This document shows positions 1 through 13,965 of a DNA stretch of 64,000 nt, one piece after another (position 1 is the first letter of the stretch; the number at the start of each line of letters is the position of its first letter). This DNA is from Cristatella mucedo (taxonomy: Eukaryota; Bryozoa; Phylactolaemata; Cristatellidae): positions 2,160,001 through 2,224,000 of the forward strand of contig WPIO01000058.1 in NCBI GenBank assembly GCA_009760855.2, written 5' to 3'. A program made the translations under genes and the position numbers. The notes under the pieces are model-generated. The model did no database searches, had not been told where the DNA came from, and saw nothing but the letters and a program-made list of their open reading frames with translations.

Positions 1-692
1 TCCAATGAGCAGCAGCAGTGTGAAGCCAAGAAAGAAACTAGTCAAATAGATTTGTCAATTTGGTTCAAAAACTGTTTTCATGTGGTACTTATGTCATTAT
101 GTATGAAGAAGTCCGGAGCTCTGCTACCCCCTCGGACCTGAAAATCCTGGCTCCGCCCATCCGCGAGGTGTACATTTAGTCCTTTGTAGGTTGCCGACCT
201 GGGCGTTGACTGACGAGTATTGCATCGTTATCTAACTACAAAATGCGACCCCGAAAGGAGTCTTCGTTACCTATCGCTATTGCTGAGACATAGGACCCAA
301 GATGCGGTTACCTGCACCTGCAAGTGAAACTGCAGTATCCTTCTTTTGCAGCATGAAGACGGGCTCCAACTTAAGCAGCCTAGAAAGCAGCTTGTGCAGC
401 CACTCAGCCTCTCAGTCCTTGGGGAGAGGCGCAGCTCCCAAGGTCGCCTGAGCACGTTGGATTAGCCTGACTGTGCTATAATGACTAGCCAGATTAGTCG
501 TGCTTGCCTGCTATGCTCAAAATGCTGTGGCTAGCACGGCTTGAGTCTGTGACCTTGGATTCAAGATCTCGTGACATTAACTGTAGCTGTGTGGGAACAA
601 TGCAAAAGCACTGATAGCGACTGGCGTGTGGTGCATGCATTGAAAAACGACAAAATATTACACGGTTATCCAAAAAGATATATTCAGTAATA
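1..692. other. No gene recognised
   Basis: Moderate-composition DNA without a supported exon, RNA gene or repeat that I recognise. Short open frames here have no family resemblance. Confidence 0.5.
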
Positions 693-860
693 ATAACAAT
701 AATAATGTACTTGATAAAGCGCCCTCAGAGAACTTAATCTCTTTCTAGGCGCTTTACATTTGCTGCAAAGGGAAATGCAATTAAATGGTAAGTAAAATCA
801 TGCTTGAAAAACAAACAAAATGAATAACATGGTTAGGGGGTTAGTTATAGTTATTCAGAT
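693..860 (-). mobile_element. LINE-A 3' tail fragment
   Basis: Begins with an AAT microsatellite tail, then the LINE-A 3' signature CGCCCTCAGAGAACTTAATC and CTTTACATTTGCTGCAAAG, seen repeatedly in the window. Only the 3' UTR is present, consistent with 5' truncation. Confidence 0.8.
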
Positions 861-1122
861 CTGCGATCGCTATTGACAGTAGAGTCAACTTGGTAAGAAA
901 AATCTATGCTATGTCGGCACCAATAGTGGGCTAGACATTGCAATTACAAAAAAGTATTAAAACTAGGCCAATCTACAAATAAAATATTGTAAAAAATCAA
1001 CTGATTCGATAACCTCATGTATAAGGCAACAGAATAGTGTTTGCCGCTTTTAAGCTGCTTGGGGTGGGGCAACAAAGAACTGGCAGGCGCTGCATACACG
1101 AGATTACGACCAGAGTAGGGGA
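861..1122. other. No gene recognised
   Basis: AT-rich linker between a LINE tail and a GT tract. No coding signal. Confidence 0.4.
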
Positions 1123-1138
1123 GTGTGTGTGTGTGTGC

Positions 1139-1191
<53 letters not shown>
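1123..1191 (+). repeat. (GT)n microsatellite
   Basis: About 69 bp of GT repeats with two GTGC interruptions. Frames through it give only Cys-Val or Thr-His artefacts. A SINE-B-like fragment (CACCTTACCTCTGGCCAAGG) follows at about 1,200-1,225. Confidence 0.95.
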
Positions 1192-1289
1192 CGCTCGAGC
1201 ACCTTACCTCTGGCCAAGGCCCAAGAGATAAAGCGGGAGCCTGGTCGGTTTTGTGGATTATCGCACGGGAGCGAGACGACACAGCTCCA

Positions 1290-1890
1290 GCTTGTTTAAT
1301 TTAACTAAATAAAGTAGGTAGACTTGATTGTGGAGCTGATGTGGTCGTCTAACGAAAGGTCACTTTGGAACATGACACCTAGATTTCGTGCAGATTCAAC
1401 AGGAGATATACTGGCAGAGCCGATTTTGATCATTAGCCTTTCCAATTTCTGAATCACTCTTGGTTTGCCCACAACTAGTAAGTTATATCACCATTCAATT
1501 TAGGAAAGTTTTCGGCCATTCATGTCATCAATGCACGCAGCAAGGGAGTTGAGAGAATTCGACGTGCTCGAGGGCTTGGAGGGATCAAAGCACAGGTACA
1601 GCTGCATGTCATCTGCATAGACGTCAAAGCCTATATTGTGCTTGGCAGTCACATCGGCAAGAGGGGGGGCATAAACCGTGAAAGAATGAGACCAAGCACG
1701 GAGCCCTGAGGTAAAAAAAAAAAAGGTGTCCCATATTTCAAAGGCACCTCGGATGGTCTTTGTTTATTCACGTCGATACTCTTGAGTCTCCCACAGAGAT
1801 AGAATATACAGCTAAATTGAAACGCTGTGCCACAACTCCTGAACCAAGGTAATGCCCTGGTCCCAGCCTCTGTCACTGCCAACCGGTGTT
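1290..1890 (-). mobile_element. LINE-A fragment with reverse-transcriptase core
   Basis: On the - strand: PQGSVLGLIL (RT motif) at the 5' side, then GFDVYADDMQLYL (catalytic YADD, near 1,605-1,630), PSSTSNSLNSLAACIDDM, and NLGVMFQSDLSLDD near 1,320-1,370. The frame is broken, so it is a dead copy. The domain order resembles CR1/L2-type non-LTR retrotransposons. Confidence 0.8.
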
Positions 1891-2015
1891 AAGCATAACT
1901 CCCTCCTGCATGCGTGAGTGAAAGACGTTCAAGAGCTAGAAAGCTGGCCACATATAGAAATGCACACAGTATGCCAGTATGACAGTATGCCCTATTAATG
2001 CAGGTAGATAAGACA

Positions 2016-2328
2016 ATAATAATAATAATAACAGGTCGTTTTTATAGTACCCTAAGAGAACTTAGTCTTTATTCAGGGTCTGTTCAAATCCCTGCAAGAG
2101 AATCAATCAATACCCAAGGATTAGTGACATACACAGTATCTAGTATGTAAAGGCAAATAAGTATTTTCCTTTGACCAGCATGCTAAAGCAAACACGAAGA
2201 CACTCATGGCCATCAATTAGTAAGACCTATAGCTAGTAATGTGCACTGAATCATGCATCATAACGCTCGCAAAGCATACCAAACAGACAAGTCCACTGGG
2301 ACGAAAGAAAAGTTTCTTTAGCTGAGAC

Positions 2329-2361
<33 letters not shown>

Positions 2362-3480
2362 TTGCACTTGATAAAGCGCCCTCAGAGAACTTAATCTCTT
2401 TCTAGGTGCTTTACATTTGCTGCAAAGTGATATGCAATTGAATAGTAAGTGCTTGAAAAACAAACAAAATGAATAATATGGTTAGGGTGACATGCACAGG
2501 GTCAGCATGCAAATGTGGTTAGTGGCAGCATGCACAGTGTCAGCACGCATAAGCACATGAAGGACGGCACGCTTTAGCACATGAAGGACCAGTCACGGGG
2601 ACCCACTAAATGCTGTCCTTAATAGGTGTGTTTTTAAGTTTCTTTTAAATGTGGTCAGGTCATGGAATGTTCTGACGCAGGTCGGGAGGGAGTTCCAGGC
2701 TTTGGGAGCATACGAGCTGAATGCACGGTCTCCAAAGAATTTAAGGTTTGTACGAGGTATTTCCAGACTGTCGGATTCCGAAAAGCGGGTGGTACGATGC
2801 TTGGCCTGATGGGGTGGTATATCTGAAAGATAGGCTGGAGCCATAGAATGAAGAGACCTAAAAGTGAGCGACAAAACCTTGAAGTCAATCTGTTGCCTCA
2901 CTGGTAGCCAGTGCAGGTCGGCGAGAAGTGGAGTGATGTGGCAACTGCGACGCTCACGACGGACAAGCCTAGCTGCAGAGTTTTGCACCAGCTGCAATCG
3001 CCTGATCGCACATGCTGGTAGGCCAGTAAGCAGTTAGTTGCAGAAGTCGACGGGATGTCACGAATGCATGGACCAACTTGGACGTGGTATCCTTATCTAA
3101 ACAAGCCCTTTAAAAGATACAAGCTCATTTCTGGCAGTGACAGTACTCGGAAGTGAGCTCCAGACTTTCGGTGCAAAGGAGCTGAAGGCTCGGTAAGCAA
3201 AAGAAATTCAATTTAGTGTGAGGGCCCTCGAGGTGACTATATGGTGAGGAGCAGGTGGTATAAAAGAGCACACAGTGATAACAAGAGCAAGGAGGCCGGA
3301 TAGGTACGCTGGTGCTAGCGAGTGAGGTGACCAGAAAGCCAGACTGCGAGTCTAGCAATCTATTCGATACTTGATTGTGACCCAGCGAAGCTCTGACAAA
3401 TGTGTTTCGACGTGGCAGCTATGCCCTTAACGACAAACCAGCCGAGCTGCTGATAATAATGATGCAAATATATATGTAAA
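2016..3480 (-). mobile_element. LINE-B copy, interrupted by a nested LINE-A
   Basis: Its 3' UTR (2016-2330) and its reverse-transcriptase-side sequence (about 3,113-3,480, containing TCCAGACTTTCGGTGCAAAG) match the copy at 17.4-18.1 kb, where the two parts are contiguous across GAGCTGAGACTTTAA. The frame is degenerate and most CpG sites of the 17.4 kb copy are TG or CA here. Confidence 0.75.
2331..3112 (-). mobile_element. LINE-A copy nested in LINE-B, with RT C-terminal region
   Basis: (AAT)n tail, LINE-A 3' hairpin and UTR, then on the - strand an open stretch 2997-2593 reading LLADLHWLPVRQQIDFKVL, SLHSMAPAYLSDI and FFGDRAFSSYAPKAWNSLP, the thumb/C-terminal part of a CR1/L2-like reverse transcriptase. 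The 5' end is truncated at the sequence corresponding to TTTAGATAAGGATACC. Confidence 0.85.
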
Positions 3481-3489
3481 TATGTGTGC

Positions 3490-4445
3490 AATGTAATTTA
3501 ATGTAATGTATCTCTGTCTGTAACTCCACAATGTCATAAAGACCATGTAGGTGTTACGCAGGAGAGTTTTGTATAGCGCAGTCACAGCCTAAGCGGCTTT
3601 CGGTACGCATTCGGTAGCCAACAGACTTTGTCTCACGCAACAAAGAGAAAGTGGGAAGCATAGCAGAGTCAGGAGAGCAGTTGAGGTAGTGATTAGTATG
3701 GAAGTAGCAGCTCAGGACCGCTGAAAAGGATGAGCCATAATTGGCAGTTGGAGAGTAGTTGTCGTTGCATTAGAATTGTGGAAGCGAGTTCCACAGTCTA
3801 GGACCTGCAGAGCTAAAGCTTCTGTCGCCAACGATCTTTAAGCGGAGGAATGGAACAGCTAATTATTGTCCATACAGGACCTGAGGGCGCGAACAGGCTG
3901 AAACTGATGCAGCAGTTCAACTAGGTACGAAGGAGCCAAGCCATGGCAGGCCTTATGGGTCAGTGTAAGAACTTTGCTCTGTATCTGTTGCTCAACCGGC
4001 ATTATGGGTCAGTGTAAGAACTTTGCTCTGTATCTGTTGCTCAGCCGGCATCCATCCTAGCTCTTTTGGCAAAGGAGACACGTGCTCAAACCTCTGGGAC
4101 TTGAAGACTAGCCTTGCAGCCATATTCATAGTCAGCTGCAGTGGCCGAATAGCTTTCTTTGGTAGCCCAGCCAAAAGGGAATTACAGTAATCAAGCCGAG
4201 ACAGATCTAAGGAGCTAGTTAAATTGTTTGCAAGCCACTGGGAAGATAGCTCCTAATCTTGGATAGGGATCGGACGTGATGGCTAGCTGTAGAAGCAGTC
4301 TTCTGAATGAAGCTTTTAAAATTGAGGCAGCTGTCAAAAACGACACCTAAATTTCGAGCACTTGGTGGTAATCGCACAATAGCATCACCTATTAGAAGAG
4401 CAAAGCCTTTTAATCCAGCCACACGCTTAGGGTGTCCTATAAGCA
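3490..4445 (-). mobile_element. LINE-C copy, RT C-terminal half, with internal 49-bp duplication
   Basis: - strand segments [56 protein letters not shown] and the 3' UTR shared with 11.8-12.2 kb and 52.3-52.8 kb. The 3' end is marked by TAATGTAATGTATCTC. Positions 3953-4001 and 4002-4050 are a near-perfect tandem duplication. The copy breaks at the GT tract at 4446. Confidence 0.8.
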
Positions 4446-4697
<252 letters not shown>

Positions 4698-5182
4698 CGC
4701 GAGTGCCTGTAGCTGAGCTTAGCCGAATGCAGGATTTATATAATGTTCTAAAGAATATCGTAATGATACACAAAAACAAAGAATAATTTGAAGATTTTAA
4801 CGATAGTAATGAGGATAAGGGAGAAAAATGTATTCATGACGTCTGTCGTCTTGTCTTGGAGCCTACCAGCAAAGGATACAGTCATCGTTAGCAGGGTAGT
4901 GATAAACATAGCTGATTTTGATGACAGTGACCATCCACCTTCAGAGAAGAAGGGCTGAAACTCTAGAAGCATCTCTGAGCATTTATGCATGTGTCGTGCC
5001 ATTTTCGACATTGGCCTTGTTCATCCTACCGGTTTAGTCACCATTGGGGTGTTGAAGATATCACTTAAGATTATATCTGATGCTACTTGGAAACTATGAG
5101 CACGCTGTTAATGCACATGAGTGCTCGCACGCACGTGCACACACGCTGTTCGGTTCGCAGGTGTGTGTGTGCGCGTGCGTGC

Positions 5183-5215
<33 letters not shown>

Positions 5216-5484
5216 TGTGTGTGTGTGTGCATTAGATGGTTCTCAGGCGTGAGCGAGCACTGTGCGCCCGTGTGCCTGTGCGAGCCTTTTCCACGAGAGG
5301 GTGCAGCAAGTTGAATGGCTGGCTGGCGGGTATTCCTTTCTGGTTCGTTACCACTCCGGGCACCTTGGAGTAGCTGCTAATCGCTGCCAATTGCTGTAGC
5401 CACAAGCCGGTTATGCAGCCAGCATCCCGAAGAAGAACCGTGGCATCTGGTTAACGTCACTCGTTCACCTCATCGGCACAGGGG
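4698..5484. other. No gene recognised; GT tract inside
   Basis: Unique-looking sequence with a second GT microsatellite at about 5,160-5,230. No coding or RNA signal identified. Confidence 0.45.
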
Positions 5485-5485
5485 G

Positions 5486-6288
5486 GTAATAATAATAATA
5501 ATAATGCACTTGATAAAGCACCCACCCTCAGAGAACTCAATCTCTTTCTAAGCGCTTTACATTTGCTGCAAAGGGAAACGCGATTGAATGGTGAGTAATA
5601 TCATGCTTGATAAACAACATGAACAACGTGCTTAGGGGTGACATGCACAGGGTCAGCATGCAAATGTGGTTAGTGGCAGCATGCACAGTGTCAGCACGCA
5701 TAAGCACATGAAGGACGAATCACAGGACCCACGAAATGCTGTCCTAAATAGGTGTGTTTTTAAGTTCTTTTTAAATATGGTCAAGTCAGGGGATGTTCTG
5801 ACAGAAGTTGGGATGGAGTTCCAGGCTTTGGGAGCATACGAAGTATATGCACGGTCTCCAAAGGATTTGAGGTTTGTACGAGGTGTTGGTAAACTGCTGG
5901 ATTCCGAAAAGCGGGTGGTACGACGCTTGGCCTGGTGGGGGAGTAGATCTGAGAGATAGGCTGGAGCCAAAGAATGAAGTGACCTAAAAGTGAGCGACAA
6001 AACCTTGAAGTCGATCCGTTGCTTGACTGGAAGTCAGTGCAGGTCAGCGAGAAGTGGTGTGATGTGGCAACTGCGACGCTCACGACGGACAAGCCTAGCT
6101 GCGGAGTTTTACACCAGCTGCAGTCGCCTGATTGCCTATGCCGGTAGGCCAGCAAGCAGTGAGTTACAGAAGTCAAGACGGGATGTCACAAATGCATGGG
6201 CCAACTTAGGTGTGGTATCCTTATCTAAACAGGCCCGAATTTTAGCAATGTTATGTATCTGAAAGTAGGCAGACTTGACTGTGGAGCT
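5486..6288 (-). mobile_element. LINE-A copy, RT C-terminal region and tail
   Basis: (AAT)n tail at 5486, LINE-A 3' hairpin, UTR and - strand RT thumb region (SLTFRSLHSLAPAYLSDLL, KSFGDRAYTSYAPKAWNSIP). Homology with the copy at 14.7-15.6 kb stops near 6,288, the 5' truncation point. Confidence 0.85.
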
Positions 6289-7839
<1,551 letters not shown>

Positions 7840-7841
<2 letters not shown>

Positions 7842-7965
7842 TTAATTTGTATAGCGCCCTAAGACAACTTAATCTCTATCCAGGTGCTTCACATATGCTC
7901 AGGGCTCGATACCATGACCTTGGTCGCAAAAGGCGCATACCTTACCCCTAGGCCATATCAGGGGT
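7840..7965 (-). mobile_element. SINE-B copy (degenerate)
   Basis: Matches the - strand SINE-B copies at 25.9 and 62.0 kb: AATTTGTATAGCGCCCTAAG, TTAATCTCTATCCAGG, TGCTTCACATATGC, GGGCTCGA, then tRNA-like sequence. The B-box region is mutated. Confidence 0.7.
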
Positions 7966-10924
7966 AGCAACTAGCTACTACATGATACGCATGCCTTCTC
8001 ATGTTTCACAGATGTTCTGCTATTAGTGCTGCTGCTGCTGCTGGCACTGGTGGCGGCGCCAGGTTTAGACGAGCTTGGAGCATCAGTGCTTTCGAATGGT
8101 CAAAGTCTGTGAACGTGGGAATACTGAGCCATAGCAGGTGATTCGAGTCTCTTTGCCGAGGAAATAAATAGCAGAATGTGGTCAGGTTAGAAGGATGTCT
8201 GCAAGATGCTGCACACACACACATACACACACGGGCGCGAGCAAATCGTCCAAATTTTGCACTAACGGACCACCTGTAAAGCAGTCAGGCCTTCTTTTCT
8301 CCATCGGAGCTGCATCGTTGGTTGGACTGGCTCGAGCACAAAGCGGCTCCCATAGTTCTTTGCACGTTGCAAAGCTGAGTGCCTTCTTTAACTCACACGT
8401 TGCTGAGCCTGCTGCTGCTGCACCCCTGAAAGCCTGCCGGCCGTGGGTAGGGCACAGGGCGATGGGAGCTCATCCTTCCTATAATGATTGGTCGGCGTCA
8501 TCTTTGCCACAGCCTTGCTGTGTGTCAACCAAACGGGAACCCAGCGGAGGCCACTGCAAGTCGTTGGCCCTGTCCAATTCCGTGGTCTGCATGCAGCAGC
8601 AGCTCTAGTGGCTGCAAAGCGGCACCAGCAACGTACGTGAGCTCACTCTAGGCCCCAGCAGATCACACCCCCTGTTGCTGCAGATTTTAAACATTAGGCA
8701 ACAACTTATCTTCAAAGCTTGCCGACTACTGACCTAAGAGAAGACCAAGAGTTCTAGCGATCGTTCGCATTCCTTCAACACCATCCGATCTGTCCACACA
8801 GGCAGGCATGCCAGGCTTCAAGCTATTGTTGTTTACTGCAAGAGCAAACAGTCACAGCGGTACTCGGCTCGGGTTTGACCTCGACATTTCCTCTCATCGG
8901 CAGCGACGTCAGGATACATCACATCGAAGTCGACAGGGTTGTGGTGGGAGCAAGCATAGCCATGTGAGCACCACCTGATCAGATCAGCCACCTGTTGCTA
9001 CCAGGACTCAGAAAAAATTTGAAGATGGCGCCAGTCCCTGCATAGCAGGCTGCAGCTGCTTGCCTGCAGCAGCATCCTGACGTGACGCAGGCAATGGTTT
9101 AGGCCAGCAGTTTTGGAGCTAAGCTTGCAGCAGCGCTGCATAGATGCTCGCCTACCCTCCTCCTCCTCCTCCTGCTGGCCCGGGCCGAGCAAGCGTGCTT
9201 GCAACAGGATGGCCGGCGAGCCATTGTATGCGCCGTGCGCGCTTGCAGCACACCACCTGCAGTCCCGCGAGGGCGCGGCACGCTAAGCCTGAAAGGTCAA
9301 TAAATTAACGCCTGAACTGCTATTCGAGCGGAGCAACCTCGCGGGACTTGGCGTCTCCTCGAGGCCGCCGTGTTTTGTGCATGCGCCGACAATCGCGAGC
9401 TCGCCTCCTCGCCTTCGCCGCCGATCCCGGGAGACGACCTGCACACTCCTGGCAGGCTGGCGCTCCCGCACGCGGACCGGGTCGACGGCTCTGCCTCGCC
9501 GTCTACCGTCCTTCGCTCGGCTGCGCGATGTGCTGCCATGCAACGTGACGGCCGTCGGTGTCACGGACCGTCGCTCGACCGTCCTTTGGCGGCTAATGAG
9601 GCGCGCGTCCAAGGAAATTCGCGCGAGAGCAGCACTACCTAGGCGCTCGCCGACGGCTGGGCTGCCGAGGCAGATCAACAGATCAACTGAGCCACGGCGG
9701 TGGACGCGGGCTGTGGCGGCAGCATCACCGTCGAGGGCGATCGCCATCGTGCCGTTGTATCTACTCTGCGGAGCTCGAGCACAGAGCTGGCGCTTGTCCG
9801 TGCTGCTGCACAATACTGTCGCCCAGTGCCCCCTGCCCAGATTGCTGCCAACGGCCTGCAGATAAGGACAGTCAATGGTTGCAGCTTGCAGCCCACGGCT
9901 CTCAAACATGCTCAAACAATGCTGCTGATCATAGCATCATGTCTCAGGTTTCAAATTTTCCCCATTTAGCGCAGGCTTCGCAAACTTGGCATTCTAGCAC
10001 GACTTGCTTGAGGCCTCCCTAATGTCCTTATGATCAGATCTCTTTGCCGGGGGGGGGGGCACCGCTGCTGCTGCTGCTGCCTCTGCTGCTGATCTGATCT
10101 GATCTGATCGCACTGCTGCCTTCGGACGGTTTTCCTTCATTCATCTGCTCTCAAGAGGACACGAGGGCCGGTGACGCACGCTGCTGCCGCCACTGCCGCC
10201 GCTGCTGCTGCTGCTTCTGTCAGTCGTGCTGTCGTTGCAGTGGTCCGTCTGTCGTGGGCATCGACGAGATGCCTGCCACAGACTGTGAGAGAGCACCACA
10301 TCTGCTAAGCTGGTCCGGCTGGTTCTGACAGCCGACCGAACTGACCCATCCCACCAGCCGTGCTAGATGCAGGCAGATGTGCTTTGTGATGTCAGTCGAT
10401 GGCGAGAAGCTTGCTAGAGTTTGGAAACAATGCCTCACAGAGGGCACACGATGTCGCATTCGCAGCTGCCAGCAGATAAGATATTTGCAACTATGGTGAC
10501 AGGCTCTTTGAAACTATGTACTGATATTGTGTCAGTTTGGTAAAAGCTTCAGCAATCTAGCAGTCGCAAGAAACATCTGTGCACTGCGGTGCGACAGCTT
10601 GTCGTGCTGAGCCTCTCACTCTCCCCCCCCCCAGCCTCTACCGCCCAGATTTACGTGGCATTTTCCATCTGCCAGAGTTTGAGCTTTGACAGTCCGTGCG
10701 GCTGGCTAATATAGCAGCAGTGTGCATCGGCGTCGGGCCCTAAAGAACAGTGGAAGCAGCTGGCCCATCCAGCGTGTGCAGAGACCGTGTTGATCGGTCT
10801 CCAGTGCTCTGCTACCTGCTCTCTCTGTGCCCAAACGAGTGCAAAATTGTACATTGACTGCTGCTTTGACTATGCACTGGAGGCATTTAGAAAACATTTT
10901 GTTTGTAGATGAGAGGGAAATGCA
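7966..10924. other. No gene recognised; CTG-rich sequence
   Basis: Contains scattered (CTG)n and (CTGAT)n runs near 8,030, 10,060 and 10,200. Overlapping open frames of 60-210 codons occur in all phases near 9.3-9.9 kb, with no family resemblance and no splice-consistent structure. Confidence 0.4.
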
Positions 10925-11205
10925 ACCAACCTGCTAGTTATGGGCAAACCTAGTGTGACTCCGAAGTTGGAATATCTATACCTCAATATCGGTCCTGCCT
11001 GTGTATCTCCTGTTGCGCCTGTTTGCAATCTGGATGGCCTTCTTCAAAGTGACCTTATAGTAGACGACCACATCAGCTCTATAGTCAAGTCTGCTTACTT
11101 TCAGCTATATAATGTTGCAAAAATTTCCTTTGCAGCAATGTTAAAACGCCTAGAAAGAGATTGAGTTCTTTGAGATCGTTTTATCAAATATATTATTATT
11201 AAAAT
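10925..11205 (+). mobile_element. LINE-A copy with large internal deletion
   Basis: Reads VMGKPSVTPKLEYL... through ISSIVKSAYFQLYNVAKIS, then jumps directly to the 3' UTR end (TTTGCAGCAATGTTAAAACG, hairpin, ATT tail), skipping the RT C-terminal region seen in other copies. Confidence 0.75.
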
Positions 11206-11838
11206 TCGGGCCCGCTTAGACAAGGAAAGAGTTCACGATCCATGATTTGCTACACCATACCTCTACTTCTGTTACATACTTGTGCTTGCAGCTGGTGCAA
11301 AATTCTGAAGCCAGGTTTGCCTATCGTGAGCGTGGCAGTTGCCACATTACATCACTTCTTGCCGACCTGCACTGGCTCCCCATCAAGCAGCAAGCAGACT
11401 TCAAGGTTTTGTCACTCACTTTTTGGTAGGTGCCTTCATTCGCTGGCTCCAGACTACCTATCAGAACTAATCCTTAATCAGGCCACGAATCGTACCACTC
11501 GCTCTTTTAATCAATTCCTTTAGCTCAGCCTCGATCAAACCTCAAATCATCTAAAGACGTTGACTTTAGTTCGTATGCTCCCAGAGCCCGGAACTCACTT
11601 CCGACTGACATCCAGACAAGTCCGTACTTGACATTTAAAAAGAAGCTAAAACGGACCTGTTCCTCACAACATTATCCGGGTCGTTGTGAGTTATTCTTGG
11701 GGTGATTATTCGGGCTGACACTGTTCATGTTATCGCTAAGCATGTCAGCAGGCTTTTTTTGCAGCATATGTCAAGAGCAAAAGGGCCTAGGTAGAGATTT
11801 AGTTCTCTGACGTCGCTACACAAACGTATTACTATTGC
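11206..11838 (+). mobile_element. Diverged LINE-A-like copy, RT C-terminal region
   Basis: SLLADLHWLPIKQQADFKVL and LHSLAPDYLSELI are readable across frames. It ends in a variant of the 3' hairpin (CCTAGGTAGAGATTTAGTTC) and a short ATT-rich tail abutting the LINE-C copy at 11,839. Confidence 0.7.
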
Positions 11839-12213
11839 TAATGTAATGTATTTCCGTCTGTAACTCCACAAAGCCACGAATACTATGTAGGCGTTACGCA
11901 AGAGAGCTGTGTATAGCAAACTCACAGCCTAAGCGGCTGTCGGCACTCATTCGGTCGCCAACAGACTGCATCTCACGCAACGAAGAGAAAGTGGGAAGCA
12001 TAGCAGAGTCAGGAGAGCAGTTGAGGTAGTGAGTAGCATGGAAGTAGCAGCTCAGGACTGCTGAAAAGGATGAGCCATAGTCGGCAGCAGGAGAGTAGTT
12101 GTCGTTGAGTAAGAATCGTGGAAGTGGCGAGTTCCACGGTCTAGGACCTGCAGAGCAGAAAGCTAACGGTCTGTAAGCAGAGGAATGGAACAGCTAATGT
12201 ATTGCCCATACAG
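11839..12213 (-). mobile_element. LINE-C 3' fragment
   Basis: About 375 bp matching the 3' UTR and extreme RT C-terminus of the copies at 3.5-3.9 kb and 52.4-52.8 kb. Starts with the diagnostic TAATGTAATGTATTTCCG end. Non-coding. Confidence 0.8.
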
Positions 12214-13517
12214 GTGAAGCCTCTCTGCGCACGGCAGCGTACCGGTGTTGCTTGCTACTGCTAGATCGCTGAAGCTTTTACATAACTTACACTTCAGTGC
12301 GTGGTTTCAAATGGTCTCCTACCCCATTGTTGCATATCATATCTGCTAGCCACTGCGAATGCGACCTCCGAATTCGCCTCCTGCGGTATTGTCTCCACAC
12401 TCGAGCAAGCTTCTCGCTATCAACTGACATCACAAAGCACATTTCCGGGCATGACATTTTAATTCGAAGCTAAAAGTCCACTAAAATTCTCTTACAGCGT
12501 TGGCTCCGACCGTGAGAATTGTCCCGTTCGTGCTTAAGCGTGCTGCAATCATGCAAGGTATTACCATTAGTCAGTTAATGTGCTTTGCTTAGATAACATG
12601 TCGGCCTAGGAAAAGAGATTCGGTTCTCTTACGGCGCTATACGGCATTCATAGTTAGTATTTCCTTCTCACTAGTACAAGCTCTTCTGTTGACTAGCACT
12701 GTCATAACTTTCTTTATTCGCAAGAGTCACGAATGCACCGCTTTATTTTAAAGCTAAACTCATCTCCTTTTTGTAATGGGCATCTTTAAAGCACAGGGTA
12801 CTTCAATATAATTTGCAATAAGAATGAGCATGGTGATATCTCACCATTAAAGGGCAGAGCTTTGACATTAGCACATTCTACTAAGCCTCTACATTCAATC
12901 CTCCGATTCAATTAGCCGAAAGCATCCTACTCGGCGTCAAGCAGCTTGTTTCTGACCGGTCTTTTGTAGCCAAGACAGGTTTTGTCATCTATCTAAGTGC
13001 TGCTCAAGGGCATGGTAAGCTTACTTTCTGGGTTCGCTCTAGATTAAATCTAAGGCCCGTGCCGGTCGTGAATTCGGCCTCGCACGAATTCTAGCCCTCG
13101 TGTGCGAACAGTCGATAGTATCATTTGCCTGGTTTCTAGGCGAAGACCAGGTCTGCGAAACGTAGTCTCTCTGACGGGAGCGATTTTCGAGAGCCGGCGC
13201 GAAAATGAAGAGCATCCTGCATTGACTGTCAAAGCCTTGATTGATAGCGGTTCGCCCTAAATGGTTCAACTGGCAGTCGATCGGGGCTGCATTGCAGAGC
13301 TGGGCTGCAGCTTTTCAATTGAGAGACTTTGTCTGTGCAATCAGTCCATGCGGAGTCGGTCTTTCTTTGCGGAGTCGGCACTTTCGATGCGCTGCAGGTT
13401 CGTTCCATATCCAAACGAGCTCAACAAAGTGCGAGGCACGGCGAGACGACGCGTCATCCGATGGAGCGGCGACAGGTGAAGCAGCAGCAGCAGCGACAGG
13501 AGGAGCGATGAGGCCGG
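12214..13517. other. No gene; probable old LINE remnant at the left
   Basis: Around 12,600-12,650 the sequence GGCCTAGGAAAAGAGATTCG followed by TCTCTTACGGCGCTATAC is a diverged copy of the LINE 3' hairpin, suggesting that 12.2-12.65 kb is an eroded LINE on the + strand. The rest is unassigned. Confidence 0.4.
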
Positions 13518-13577
13518 GTAGGTAGGTGGGTAGGTAGGTAGGTAGGTAGGTAGGTAGGTAGGTAGGTGGGTAGTTTG
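13518..13577 (+). repeat. (GGTA)n microsatellite
   Basis: About 60 bp of GGTA units with a few GGTG variants. Confidence 0.95.
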
Positions 13578-13609
13578 GTAGCCGCTGGCGTAAGCCGCCG
13601 CCGCCGCTG

Positions 13610-13965
13610 AACCGACCTGTAGGCCAATGTGAGATTCCGTGAAATCGATACGATGCTCGATAGGAAGCCACTGGAGCTCAGACGGAAGTGTAGTGACGCG
13701 GTAGCCTACGCCGCCGACGACTGAGAAGGCGAACTGCAAAGTATTGCGCCAATTGCAATCGTGCCGCCGACGGCCTTCGAAGACCCTCTGCGCCAGCCTG
13801 ATCAAGCGAAAGACAGCGCGCACAGCACGAGCGCGGTTGAAAAAAGGACAGCATAGCAGAACAACAGCTGAGTTCGCCGCCGAGCGGCTGCTTTTCTCGA
13901 AAGCCTTTCTGACGCAATAATCACGAGGGACAGCGCGTTCGCGGAGCATTTTTCGCCAAAGAGGT
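13610..13965 (-). mobile_element. LINE-B-like RT C-terminal remnant
   Basis: - strand reads RRRHDCNWRNTLQFAF and VTTLPSELQWLPIEHRIDF, the LHWLP-type block of the LINE reverse transcriptases. It is CpG-rich, unlike most remnants outside this domain. Confidence 0.65.

Noticed and set aside
3681-3700. let-7-like seed TTGAGGTAGTGATTAG (also at about 12,024)
   Set aside because: Part of the LINE-C 3' UTR, present in several copies, with no let-7 mature sequence or hairpin.
13518-13577. GGTA repeats considered as a CRISPR-like or telomere-like array
   Set aside because: Four-base units without spacers: a simple microsatellite in a eukaryotic genome.
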